Shown here piece by piece: positions 46,861 to 57,900 of a DNA stretch of 64,000 nucleotides; positions within the stretch are counted from its first letter, which is position 1, and every line of letters begins with the position of its first letter. The DNA lies in NCBI GenBank assembly GCA_015179125.1, contig WHVA01000342.1, positions 1 to 64,000 on the forward strand. The letters are read 5' to 3'. The stretch comes from Gautieria morchelliformis (lineage: Eukaryota; Basidiomycota; Agaricomycetes; Gomphales; Gomphaceae). Made by a program: the position numbers and the translations under genes. The notes under the pieces were generated by a model. The model was not told where the DNA came from. It saw nothing but the letters and a program-made list of their open reading frames with translations, and made no database searches.

Positions 46861-47809
46861 TGACAAATAAGGGGTGTGAAATGGCATAAAGTTAGCATAC
46901 ACCGCCGCGACTGGGCCGAGCAGTTGAAAAGGTGCGCACAAAATCCACCTGCACTACCACCATCGTGCTTATACTTATGTACAGACCAGCAGGAATTAAC
47001 GAGTTGGAGTTGTCAGATCGGTCATGGAGCAACTGAAGCTGCCTCCAAATCTTTTTATTCACTCTAGCCATGTTGAGCTGCATCTATGGGCAATCCACTT
47101 ACACTTACCATTCCCGTGAGGCTCGGAGTGCAGTTGTATCCTGTTCACAACTAGAGCTGGCTGATTTCTGTCCATACCGGTATGTCCCATATACGATCTT
47201 GATCTTGTTATAATGTTTTCAGGCTCACGCAACCTCCTATCCATACTCACAGCTAAGTATATCAGGCAAGAGTCTTACATGGACGAACCTGTCATGGCCT
47301 GATCAATCTGACACCATTCCGCCATACCGATCAGATCCTTGAGGCTGGCAGCCAGACTCATTTGAACTTTTTGTGCTCACACTCACGCTCAGCACCAGAC
47401 TCAGTGAGTCTGACAATACACGCCTGATGCTGAGCTTAGACAAGTTACTGTGAGGAAGTTTGACATTTTGAAGTACCCTGTCACCCCTTGAGCTGGCTGA
47501 CGCGATCACCGCATTGAATACCTCCCCGCCTCCCTTCTAGCAACTACCGCTTGTTATGTCCCAGAGATACAGGGTCTAGAACGCCTTCGGCCTGAGTCTG
47601 GAGAGCTCGGCGTGCGAGCACGCGGACCGTGACGAGGGTCTCAACGACGCGGAGGTTGTGTAACGATGCTTTGCAGAGAGGACCTTTTCCGTGATGACGA
47701 GCAAACGTAGTGCATCAGTGACGGTCTAGTTCGACTCAACGTTGGATGTTGACCTCCACCAACTCTGCTACGTCCATCGCTCATCAATGTCCTCCCTGTC
47801 AGGGTTCAC

Positions 47810-47995
47810 GCATTTCCTTCCACAAGTTTCTATTTCCTTCCATGAGTTTCCGTCACCTTCCGTCAGTTTCCATAACCTTCCGTCAGTTTCCATAACTTTC
47901 TGTCACCTTCTGTCACATGTCACATTCTGTCACATTCTGTGACCTTCCATCACTTTCCGTCACCTTCCGTAACCTTCTACAAGTTTCCGTCTCCC
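47810..47995. repeat. Degenerate ~11-bp tandem repeat (ttccgtcacct)
   Basis: About fifteen imperfect copies of ttccgtcacct / ttccgtcagtt / ttctgtcacat run without interruption. Noncoding, no similarity to the neighbouring genes. Confidence 0.75.
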
Positions 47996-48335
47996 CTATT
48001 ATGTAAGCCTTGCCAGCGCTATAAGACTGTAGCCCGTGTGGTGGCGTTTCCTCAGCTTGATCTCTGAGGATACCCACTACACAGTTGGTCATTGTCCTAG
48101 TATCGGCTCTTATCTCCTTGAGTATCTTTGGTTGTGGCTTCGTCATTAGTGTTGCCCTCACACTCCCCCTCATCGCACCACCTTCATTCAATTTCCCCGT
48201 TCCACTCCACCATGTCCATCTCCCCCACCTTTTTATCTATGGGATTTCAGTTGGTGAGTTGTTAGTCACTGCATGATTTGCGCTATTCACCTAATCTCCT
48301 GTTCACCTTTCCCCCCATAACCTTAACCCCCAGCG

Positions 48336-48424
48336 CTCTCCAGCCTCCTCACGGCCCTCTCCAGCCTCCTCCCTGCCCTTTCCAGCCTCCTCCCTGCCCT
48401 TTCCAGCCTCCTCCCTGCCCTCAC
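48336..48424. repeat. 21-bp tandem repeat, about four units
   Basis: Unit cctttccagcctcctccctgc; the first unit has several substitutions. Noncoding. Confidence 0.8.
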
Positions 48425-48759
48425 CATGCCCCTTGGTATCCCACTCCCTTTGTGCTGGGCACCCCCGGCGAGAACGTCACGCTCGATCAGCCGGGAAGCC
48501 ACCATACAGTGCGTAGTCGACGTGCTCACCTGTGGAGACGGGTTAGCTAGCTCTGGGGTATAGTGCGGGCTGTGGACCTATGAGATCCAGAATTGATAGT
48601 GAAGTTAAACTTGTAATTACCTTCTATTTTATGGCTTTTAAAGGATAATCCACACAAATTTCATCCATTTAAAATGCTTGGTGATCCACATATAACTAAT
48701 TGACTGGCCATTTATATTATTCATGGATTACCTAGTGTCTATGTACATGGTGATACCAT

Positions 48760-48945
48760 TACAATATGGTGGAACCTCCACCGGCGCTGCTGTTGGAAAA
48801 CCCCTTTACAGTTTAAAGGGATTCTCCTTCGGCCTGGCAAAAATACATCCACCAAAGGGATCGGTGGATGCATCGGTGGATGCAACTCCGGTGGAAAATC
48901 CACCGGCCGACAATACCTGGTGGATTTTCCACCGGATTTTGGCGG
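48760..48945. repeat. ggtggaaaatccacc hairpin region
   Basis: Contains two inverted arms, ccggtggaaaatccaccgg (about 48890-48908) and ggtggattttccaccgg (about 48929-48945), plus other ggtgga/tccacc words. It can fold into a strong hairpin and resembles 46380-46560. Confidence 0.55.
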
Positions 48946-49636
48946 TGTTCTTTCCCGCAGTGCCTTCCTCTCCCTTCTCATTCCCGCGTGGCATGCAGGC
49001 TTTTTCCCTACAGGTTTTTACTGCCGCGTGTCATCGCCAGCCTCTCTACCCATCTTGTTGCTTCTTTCTCTGTAACTACATATCTTGTATCGTACGTATC
49101 GTCAATCCATTTCTCGTTGTTGCGGTGCCTCGCTCGGCACCGGCGTCCCTAATCCGAGCCACTTGCACCGCGCTTCACTCTAAATTTTGGGTAGCCGATA
49201 TCGGGATGTAATTCCAAAGATTATCGGAAAGTAACCTGAATAGTACCCAAATTATGCGGTCGCGAGATTTGACCTTCTGTCCAAATAAAAACAGCATGTA
49301 ACCCATATTTCATCCAAGATTTCAGCTAGATCTCTCCACACAAGAATCTATCACCGGTGCTATTGCCCGGCTAGGCAGCCAGCTGCAGCCTCAATAATTG
49401 CAAAAAAAATTGATAGAAAGATGTATATAAACAAGAAATAGCCAGTAATTCTTTCCCTATCATAGCTGAGGCTACACCGGCATCATTGCTCAACTTGTGG
49501 CCCTCAAGCGCCACCGGCCACCTTTCATGCAGCGATCAAACACCGACTTCTAGAGTTGTCATGTCCAAATTAGTAAGGCGAATACCTGTTCGGTAGCACT
49601 CACATTACGTATTGCTTTCACCACGCCCTCGTCTTC

Positions 49637-51554
49637 ATGGCAAGCAAGAGTGCCATGAAGAGCACAGACAAGAAGCGGACTGTGTTGGACAGGCAAGAAG
49701 CCGCGTCAGATCAGGATACAGATGATAGACAAAGGACTCCACCTCCAAAGAAAGCTAAGCCTAGCCTACATCCATCTGCAGGCTTGAAGCGACCTGATTC
49801 AACAGTTCCTTCCAATTTGTCGGCACGTACGAAGTTAGCTCTGTCAGGAGGAGTGAGACCGGCCATTCCTAGCACTGCCTTGTCAGCGCTCCGACTTCCT
49901 TCAACGGGCATTAAGGCCCTGACAGACAGTGTTACGGACCTCAAAACAACAGCTATGACCATTGGAAAAACCGTTGGGAAACTCGAAGATTCAATAATCC
50001 CTGGCTTGACACAGCAAATCGAAGAGGTTGAAGAATTAGTGACTAAGCTGACCCAAGACATGAGAGCGCTGGAGGATGAAAACGAGCGTATATTAGGAAC
50101 GCTAAATGCACAAGACGAGGATCTTACCAAGCTCGAGGCGCGATTTAATGCCATTGAAGAGCGACTCTCACACAGGTCAAAAGGGCGTCAAGAATCTGAT
50201 GGGGGTACAATGGCTGAGGAAGAGGCAGACGATGACGCTAAGGGTCACGATAACCCCAAGCAGCGTAATAATGCATTAAATGTGAGTGTTATTGTTATAT
50301 TATAGAAGGAAATCACTTACTATGAGTAATAGAATTTCGTACGCGCAGCTTTCTATGGTCTCATGGGTGTTGAGGAGCGATCGGAAAAGCTTAAGGATCC
50401 GATATTGCGTGGCTACTGGGTTCCAGATACATCTTCTAAAACCCCAACCAACGATCAATTGTTTCGAACTAATTTCAATCTCACCTTCGGGAAGCAAAAG
50501 AGGTGGCATAAAGACGTTGCTAAACAAATAAAGGACAAGGGACTGAGCTTTTCTCGTGCTTATCTAAACAACGCTGAGGTTAACGCACTTACCATCGACA
50601 CGATCATCGACCGATTGGGCATTGTTTTCAAAAATGCCCGCGCGAAGTTCAAGATGCAAGGGAAAGAGCAGGTTGAGCAAGATGAATGTGAGATGACAAA
50701 ACGACGTACTGGGCGCAAGTTGAGGGTGAGCTGCTCTTACACCGGTTTGCTCAATACTAAATTGGATGTCTCATCAGAAAGCGAAGGGGAGGATGAAGGT
50801 GCGGAATCTTGTCGCAAAACTGCAAAGCCGTGAGTACGACTGGATGTTTGGGGTGGACTATCAGTCCACCGATGAGTCAGAGTGGGAAGAGGTAATTAGC
50901 GAGGGATCAGGGGACGAACGACCAGGACGAACCACACGCATTAAGTCCCAAAATCCATGGCAGTCACATCCGCCAAGATATCGTGCTGCCCACGTATGTG
51001 CAATTTGTGTTAGAGATGGTTTTCAGGGTAGACACATACTAAGAATATTGGTTTATTATCAGGTCCAGGAGCTGTTTGCCCTTCTCGATACCCATCGCAT
51101 CGAGGACCAGAATAAACAACTGGCGACGCAGAAAAAGGGTGCAAAATATGCAATGTGGGTTGTGGGCAAACCTGCCAATCGAAAACTACCTGTGGTAGAC
51201 AAGAATGTCAAACGCATTCGCCGAGAATTTCTAGATCGACAATGGATAAAAGCTCAGCTTGAAGACGAACTGAAGCTCAGGGTATATGATCCGGTTGAAG
51301 ACAGTGTTGATGGCGCAGATGAAGCTGTGGTAGATCCCGAGCTGCTTGGAGTAACATCATTGGATGGAGCGTCACTTGACTCGAACATCGATCCAGCCCT
51401 GCAGAATATGTCTCCTGTGATACATGAATCGCCACCGCCGGAAAATGAAGGCACGAGTGAATATAGTGTTCATGTCAGTGGACGAAGGGACAGTGAGCTG
51501 GAGTACCGCTTTGATCTCGTCTTGATCTATGTTAGTAAGTGGTACGGTGTTTGA
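49637..51554 (+). CDS. Unassigned coiled-coil protein, four exons
   Basis: A coherent gene model without a recognised family. Exon 1 (49637 to about 50281) starts MASKSAMKSTDKKRTVLDRQ, is basic and Ser/Pro-rich, then forms a coiled coil (LTQQIEEVEELVTKLTQDMR, ALEDENERILGTL, LEARFNAIEERL). Exon 2 (about 50331-50727) gives NFVRAAFYGLMGVEERSEKL and DPILRGYWVPDTSSK. Exon 3 (about 50780-50995) gives VRNLVAKLQSREYDWMFGVD. Exon 4 from about 51062 gives VQELFALLDTHRIEDQNKQL, then an acidic tail. Introns are GT-AG. The 3' end (51554 or an extra splice) is uncertain. It may belong to a lineage-specific or transposon-associated family. Confidence 0.55.
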
Positions 51555-51864
51555 TATCGCAATGCCTAGGGCCTCAGAGTCAAAAGAAAATGCATACCAT
51601 GCTGATGTCATAGACACACCTCCTTTGTCCTTCCTGCGGATAATAATTGATGGGGGTTTCTTGTTGAGACGAATTCCGAATCCTTCCAGTTCGCCCTCGA
51701 TTAGTCGTTTATTGTTCAATGGTTTTAGAACGTCTAGTACCTGCAGAATAACGAGTGAGAGGTAATTATGCCAATAATACACCAATATCATCATACTTTT
51801 GGGACTACAATAATGGCGCCACAGTGGCCAGCTACGGCAGTATAGATCGTATATTGTGTGGGGC

Positions 51865-52530
51865 TCACCGAGACTTGATCTGCTTCCGCTTTGAGGTCCC
51901 CTGCTTCGCACGCAGCTCTTCCATAGTCATACGCATGCCGAGAATGACATCCCAGTGGATAAACAGGGGCTGTGAGTGGTTGTATTTTATGCCAGCTTGC
52001 TGTACACAGATTCCACACGTTAGAGACGGATCATACACCAGCAGTACGCTGCCCACCTGGTGGTGAACATCGTGATACTCCGGGTTGTTCCCGAACAGCA
52101 TGTGCATAGGGTGCCATGGGAAGCAGTATCCACAGTGATCTTCGACAGTCTTATATGTGGCGAAGGTAAATAGAAGGATGCCTTGTCGAGCCGTCATCCC
52201 GGTAAGGGAGAACGAGATTATCCCACTGAGTCCGTCAAGAATAGCGCCTTCGAATGGGTGCCCGTAGAGCGATCCGAATGCGTAGGGAACGTAGATACGA
52301 TGGTGCATGGAGTGGAAGTGCTTGTAGAAGAACAGCACTTTGTGGAACGTGCGATGGAGGAAGTACTGACGTCGAGGATAAATCTGTGAGTAACAGTCAG
52401 AGGAGACGATAACTAAGCACAAAGAACACGACTCACAAGGCTATAATAACTTGTGCAATAGGTATGAGCCACCAGTACACGGTGTGTGCGAGGCTTGAAC
52501 AGTAGATTTTCATAGTGCATAAAATATCCT
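51865..52530 (-). pseudogene. SUR2: Partial sphingolipid C4-hydroxylase (SUR2-like)
   Basis: SUR2 hydroxylates the sphingoid base at C4 in the ER membrane. The fragment carries a hydrophobic segment (WWLIPIAQVIIAL, about 52470-52440) and, after an intron, all three His boxes of the fatty-acid-hydroxylase family: HRTFH, HSMHH and HDVHH. It also has GMTARQGILLFTFATYKTVE, DHCGYCFPWHP and, after a second intron, GIKYNHSQPLFIHWDVILG; it ends at 51865. The usual N-terminal about 100-150 residues are not found. Upstream (52540-52690) an unrelated open stretch (CPNDDGTDWDVMLALPKDG) is read instead. I therefore call it truncated, though a non-standard N-terminus cannot be excluded. Confidence 0.7.
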
Positions 52531-52989
52531 CAGACATAGTTGTGGCTGATAGCAGTGAGCTCGAGGGGGTGGTGGTGGTTCGGGAAGAGAAGATTGTTGA
52601 CATAGCCGCGGCCATCCTTGGGTAGTGCAAGCATGACATCCCAGTCAGTGCCGTCGTCGTTGGGGCAGTGTGCCGCAATGCTGGCGACACTCGCTCCTAG
52701 GTCATATCTGAGGTTAGATCGTACCTAGATCAGGCGTTGCACTTGGTGCACTTTCAGCTTGTCCGACAGTGGAGCTAGAGAAAGAGCGTAGTCATGTAGG
52801 AAAAGAACGAAATGAGACAAGGCTTCACACTTGGTGCAGTACAGACAAAGTATGTTGTTGAATTGTTGCAGGACTTTCGAGACACTACATTGGCTGTGGT
52901 TATCTGTGGGTGGTCAGATGCATGTCAGGCATGAGTAATGATGATTACAGTACTTACTATAAATGACAGACTAATGTCTTTATCGTTAT

Positions 52990-53455
52990 TGGATGACTAT
53001 CCGTAGACCTAAAATCCTAAATAATGTGCCCTAAATCTTCCGGAACATCGTGCCGGCCATTAGCCGATGACAGAGAAGTGCGTTGAAACTCCGCCGATCG
53101 ACCCAACGCCGTCCTAAACCCTTCGTTTAGGATGGCCTCCTCCCCCCCGTCCTAAACTTTTTTCGCAGTCCTAAACATTTCATTTCATTTAAATTTGACA
53201 GTTATTTGACAGCTCATCCCAGAACGGCATACCGTCCCCCCCATATTCCCTCTCGGTCCATCATAGCCACTAATTAGTCCGTACCAAGTCCTCGGAGCTC
53301 GGTAAACGCGCTGCCGTGCGCAGCCGGTGACAGGTTACCTGAAAATTAGATTTTGGTCTTACGGTTCGAGCTACTGGTCTAAATCTGACAGCTGTCGTGT
53401 GTCACTCATCTTAGAACTTTGGATTTAGGTTTTTAGGACTACGGATAGTCATCCA
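52990..53455. mobile_element. MITE (~465 bp) with terminal inverted repeats (copy B)
   Basis: Left end tggatgactatccgtagacc and right end (inverted) tggatgactatccgtagtcc, continuing as imperfect inverted repeats with ccta-aaa-tcctaaat. No coding capacity. Its left half contains the sequence found in fragments A (45751) and C (62750). The right end lies just inside the 3' end of the Tnp2-type transposase frame. No clear target duplication was seen. Confidence 0.7.
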
Positions 53456-53469
53456 CACCGGGATTGCTA

Positions 53470-56400
53470 TCTTCGGGAAATTCATCATAAATGTCGGGCT
53501 CGGGCCCGAACTACCGTGACCGGGACATAATGCAAACATGGTTAGACTGCTGCTTACATGGTCGTGAGGCACAGTAATCCACCACAGCTGGTCGTGCAAG
53601 GGTAGGGGACATAATACAAGGTGTCCAGAGAACCTATAAACGTCAATGACTTCGCGATCTCCAAACTCATTTGCTATCCAGGTGCCTGTTCCCAGATCTG
53701 CCATCCTGACAAATGATCGGTGTAATATCAGTGACAAAGTGCGAGAGAGAAGCCGGTTACATACCATGGGTCCCATGGCAACTCTGGCATCGTGACTGCT
53801 TGAAGTAGTGGTCGTATTATTGCACATGTTGTCTGCAAGACATGACCGGCAGGATGTTTGCATGGGTGAGTAATTTGGAAGATGTACTCAATTATAACAG
53901 GCCGTCGACTGTCAACATATGCGTAGCAATACTTTTGACCCCGAATTGATGTGTTGGCCCCATAACGAAGTGCGTCTAGCTCAATGTATTGAAGCGATGT
54001 TGAGGTATTACTGAAGAAGATGTCGGCTCCTGGGGGCACCACGAGCTCACTATTGGAGCATAACTGGATGGTATCACTCCAAGCATGGTGCAAGTATCCT
54101 AGGACATCATAGTAGGTACCTAGTTTGTGCAGATCCACATTCTTGCGTTGTTTGGAGAGCTTGAGACGTTCTGACGAAGGAAATCAATGAAGCACTATAT
54201 TAAATTTGAAGAACATACCTCCTGAATGCTCTGCTTGCATAGCTGCTAACATGACATCGAGTGAGCCGCGTGATCTTCCCAATTTGTCCTGGCCTTTCAA
54301 TTCTGCTTCAAGGAGTGCGATAGATTCCAAGTCCTCGATGGACTTATCAGGGATATCCTTCAGCTGTTGAATCTGCAATAGTCTTGTCAGTGAGAGGTAA
54401 ACACCATGATGAAGTAGATGAATCAAGCTACAAGAGTTGTTACCAGCTGCCCCCTCCACCAACTACGCATCAGTGTCGCTTCCAGTTCGCCTCCTGCATG
54501 CCCGTTATGATTGAAGCGGCCAAGCTTTCCATTGTGTCGCTCATATGGATACACGTGCCATCCATAAACAGGACCAAAGCGAGTGATGGGATCAATGGCG
54601 TGAATTACTAAATGGAAGTAGGGTGTCATGTGTAAATTCATCAAAGCCCACTTGCGAAACACCTTCGATAGCATGTCCAGTCCACGAGCAGCTTCATAAC
54701 TTGTGATAGATCGATTGCCCAATATCTGCAGGGCTGCACAAAATGATAGGATGCCCTCATAGTGGTCTTTATAATTATGACTTCGTTCCATGTTCTGTGC
54801 GGCTATGTAGTCGGCTGCTGTAGGAGTGGGGTGTGAAGCATCGAGATGTGCTTTGCGGCGTTTAGCCAACAAGGCATCGGTTCGGGCCTCTGCTCGAGCA
54901 ATCTTGGTGTTTGCCCTGGCTTGTGGGGCATCTTCGTCTGGTACCTCACCCTCAATGTTCCATGCGTGAAAAAGTGCAATCGGGAGTATGGTGAGCATAT
55001 TCCGAAGTTGATCAGCTTTTAGAGATCCGGCACCTCCAAGAACCCGTGCAAAAGACAGTCAAAAGTAGTAGTAACAATAGGAGCAACCTGCCTTTTTGGG
55101 TGGCCGGCTGACTGAGCCTGGCCACCAAGCTGCGTTGAGTATTTCCTCAAAACGTTGCAGAGGTGGGTCTACATCATTGTAATTACTATTGAACATCCCA
55201 CCGTTCAGTAGGATTCCTTTTAGCAGATGTTTGACAAGGCCTACAAATATGAGATAAAAGCATAGCGCCATTAGGTATAGCACACATACATAAATAAACC
55301 ATGTGCATCCATTCGAGAGGTGAAGACAACGACGGTATCCAACCCGGAAGGGCATCAAATGCTGACCAGCGTTTTCCATGTTGCACAGCAATCTCGTCTC
55401 TCATGGCCTGTGAAGTAAAGCGTGCAAGGAAAGAGTATTTAATAAATCGCCAGGGCTCTCGGGCTTCAAACTCTGCCAAGTAACTTAGATCTGTAAGGCA
55501 CACACAAGAGATAGAGTACATACTATAATGATCAAAACACTCTGACGATATGAGCGAAGAGAATCGATGTGTGCAAAATGGACAAAACCATTCTTCTGAG
55601 GTATGACCAGCAAGTCCAGCTGTTTTCCGACTGGCAGGTAAGTCGGAATTATTCATAAGGATTGTTGCGTGTACGGGCTGCTTAGTTTCAAATGAGGCGA
55701 CATCCATCTCAATACCTACAGAATAGAATGTAAATATGAACATGGAGCAATTGACAACTTACCGCAGTAAAGTGTGTTAACCTCACGAATAAATGGCTCA
55801 AATACATGGTTTATTTGCTCCAGCGAGGGCTCATGAGGTCCTGGGATAACACATATCAAGAATGTCTCTTCACCAAGGAAACGGATTGCACGTGGGTTGT
55901 TGATAACCGTTGAATACATGGCACCTGTTGAATGTATACTACCTTTTATCGTTTGAAACCTTGCAAGTATGTCAATAGTTGATGTTCAGTATCTTCTCCG
56001 AGTCGCACTTACCAGTCAATGTTGATTGCCAGGACGAGTCCACAAGGTAATGACACAAAGGTTGTGCAATCTGACGTACATTCACATCTTCCATCCCCCA
56101 TCTGCCACCTTTGCGTCGTTCAAGACCTGCGTGTATTGCTCTCCAAGCCCAGCCGTCATATACATCGTTCATGGGAATATGTACGCCCCGCAGCCTAAAT
56201 TGTTCAGCCTCGCTCAAGGGGAGAGCTGGTCCAGGCTGATCATCAGGGGTGCGCCAGTGTTGGAAATCTTGCCACTTCCCTGGACGCAGGAGAACACGTT
56301 GGATAGCATGGACAAGGAGCGCATATGGGAGGATCTTGCAGGGAGTTCGCTTTTCAATTGATTTCGTGGCATTTAATATCCGCTTCGATGTGTATAACTT

Positions 56401-57357
56401 TCCTCGACACTTTGAGTCCGTACAGTGAGGTGACTTCAGTGTGTAGAGGGTGTCAGGCTCATGTCGTATCCAGCAGATGTCACAGACAAAGAAATATTTG
56501 ATATAAGAGCTGGTGTTGACCCCGAGACGCCTTTCGACTGTAGAGAACGTAGTGGCAAAGTTCTCCAAATCAATCTGAGCTAGTGAGCTGTCTTTCTTGA
56601 GGAACGAGGCGATAGTACTTTTCGAGCCCTCAAGCATGTCTTGGACAAGGGAATGTGTAGCGCCACGAAACGCTCCAGCAATGAAGGCACGAACATATGC
56701 TTGGCGAACAATCGGGTGTTCAGATAAAAATGGAGGAATTTTGAAGGGGGCTGGATTAGGGTCATCATAGGTACCTCCAGGTTCATAAAAAGGGAAAAGC
56801 TGAGCACGAGGGATAAAAGAAGGATCTGCGGTAATGTCAGCTGCCTCAGAATCAGAATCGGAACGCTCTGGTTCGCTCTCAGAGGAAGCTAAAGCCAAGT
56901 CATCGTCTTCATGAGTCATTTCGAGGTGGTGTGGAGACGTAGGTCGTGAAAACAGAGCAGATATAGGCTCAAAGTCGTCTAGTGCAAAGGGACAACCCGC
57001 CGGTTCATGCTCATGTTCCGAGTGTGACTCTGAAACATCAGCGTCAAACTCATATTCCATGCCATCCTGGTCAGAGTAGGCATTGAGATCCTCATTCTCC
57101 GGCTCCTGTGCCTCCTTGATCATGTCAATGCCCGTAGATAACTCCAGCTCCTGATGATCTGGGGAAGAGACGTGATCATGTGCATTATCCTGACAATCTG
57201 GATCGAAATTTGGAGCGTTCTTTCCGACATGTCCAGATTTGGCCAGCTCTAGAGCTTCAGCGTCCCGTTCCAAGTGGCGTTTGATGGTCCGGCTATGCTG
57301 CCAAGGTAGGTCACTGTCTTTACACAGTGAGCATGGACAGCGACGAAGCCCAGGCAT
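53470..57357 (-). mobile_element. CACTA/EnSpm-like Tnp2 (Transposase_21) element, coding part
   Basis: A multi-exon transposase gene on the minus strand. The N-terminal exon (57357-55972) starts MPGLRRCPCSLCKDSDLPW and has an acidic region, then a Cys-rich part (CDICW, CTDSKCRGKLY) and LPYALLVHAIQRVLLRPGKW. The Transposase_21 core follows: ETFLICVIPGPHEPSLEQIN (about 55880-55820), IEMDVASFETKQPVHATIL, DLPASRKTAGLAGHTSEEW and FCPFC (about 55700-55565). DUF4218-type sequence comes next (NLHMTPYFHLVIHAIDPITR, FGPVYGWHVYPYERHNGKLG, 54640-54500). The C-terminal part reads RRPVIIEYIFQITH and GTGTWIANEFGDREVIDVYR (to about 53640). Introns interrupt it many times and no obvious premature stop was required. 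Terminal inverted repeats were not found; a MITE abuts its 3' end. Confidence 0.8.
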
Positions 57358-57701
57358 CGGTGCTGGAAGCGCGTTTCCAGGTACCAGAGGGTGACCAGCC
57401 TAAGCTCTAGCTCATAGCAAAGTGACCAAGTGTTGGACGCGCACGTACGCGTGTCGTCACGTGATTCTGCCACGAACGAGCCTAAGTCGATGCGCCAATG
57501 CAATACATATGCCCGATCTACGCGAGAGTACTAGCAATTCGATGCACTGACGTTATATAAAACATGAGCCAGGAATAAACCCAGCGATACCCCGTTGCTA
57601 CTTTCAGATGATATTCGATTATTATTTAAAAATTGGTCCAAAAATCGTCAGGCGACTTTTTGGCCTAAAGCGCGGTGAATTGTCGGGCAGACCAGAATTC
57701 G

Positions 57702-57900
57702 GCACACTTTATTTAGGATTTTAGGTCTCCATCTAGCCAATAGCGAGGTAGGGCCACCTTCCACCGAATAACTGGGGCTGCCGATTGTCTGGACTGGTCA
57801 GCTGCTGAGTCAGCTAGTTGATTGCGGACATGATAAGACCATCGGTCCGCTCAGAACTTGCAGTACACCCTCGCTCACAACCCAGTAGAAGCTCACTCCC
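57702..57900 (+). promoter_or_regulatory. Promoter region of CRN copy 2, shared with copy 3
   Basis: About 200 bp upstream of the CRN2 ATG match the region upstream of CRN3 (62884-63084). Both begin gcacactttatttaggattt, a sequence that is also part of the MITE terminal region. The sequence left of 57702 is unrelated to that left of 62884, except through the MITE. Copy 1 does not share it. Confidence 0.65.

Larger units (their letters stand above)
46890..49620. other. Repeat-rich intergenic region
   Basis: Apart from the repeats listed separately, no gene is supported between about 46.9 and 49.6 kb. Open frames are short, lack motifs and overlap the tandem repeats. Confidence 0.35.

Noticed and set aside
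47810..48424. Coding region with short peptide repeats
   Set aside because: The repeat periods (about 11 and 21 bp) shift or are interrupted by stops in every frame, and there is no start or splice context.
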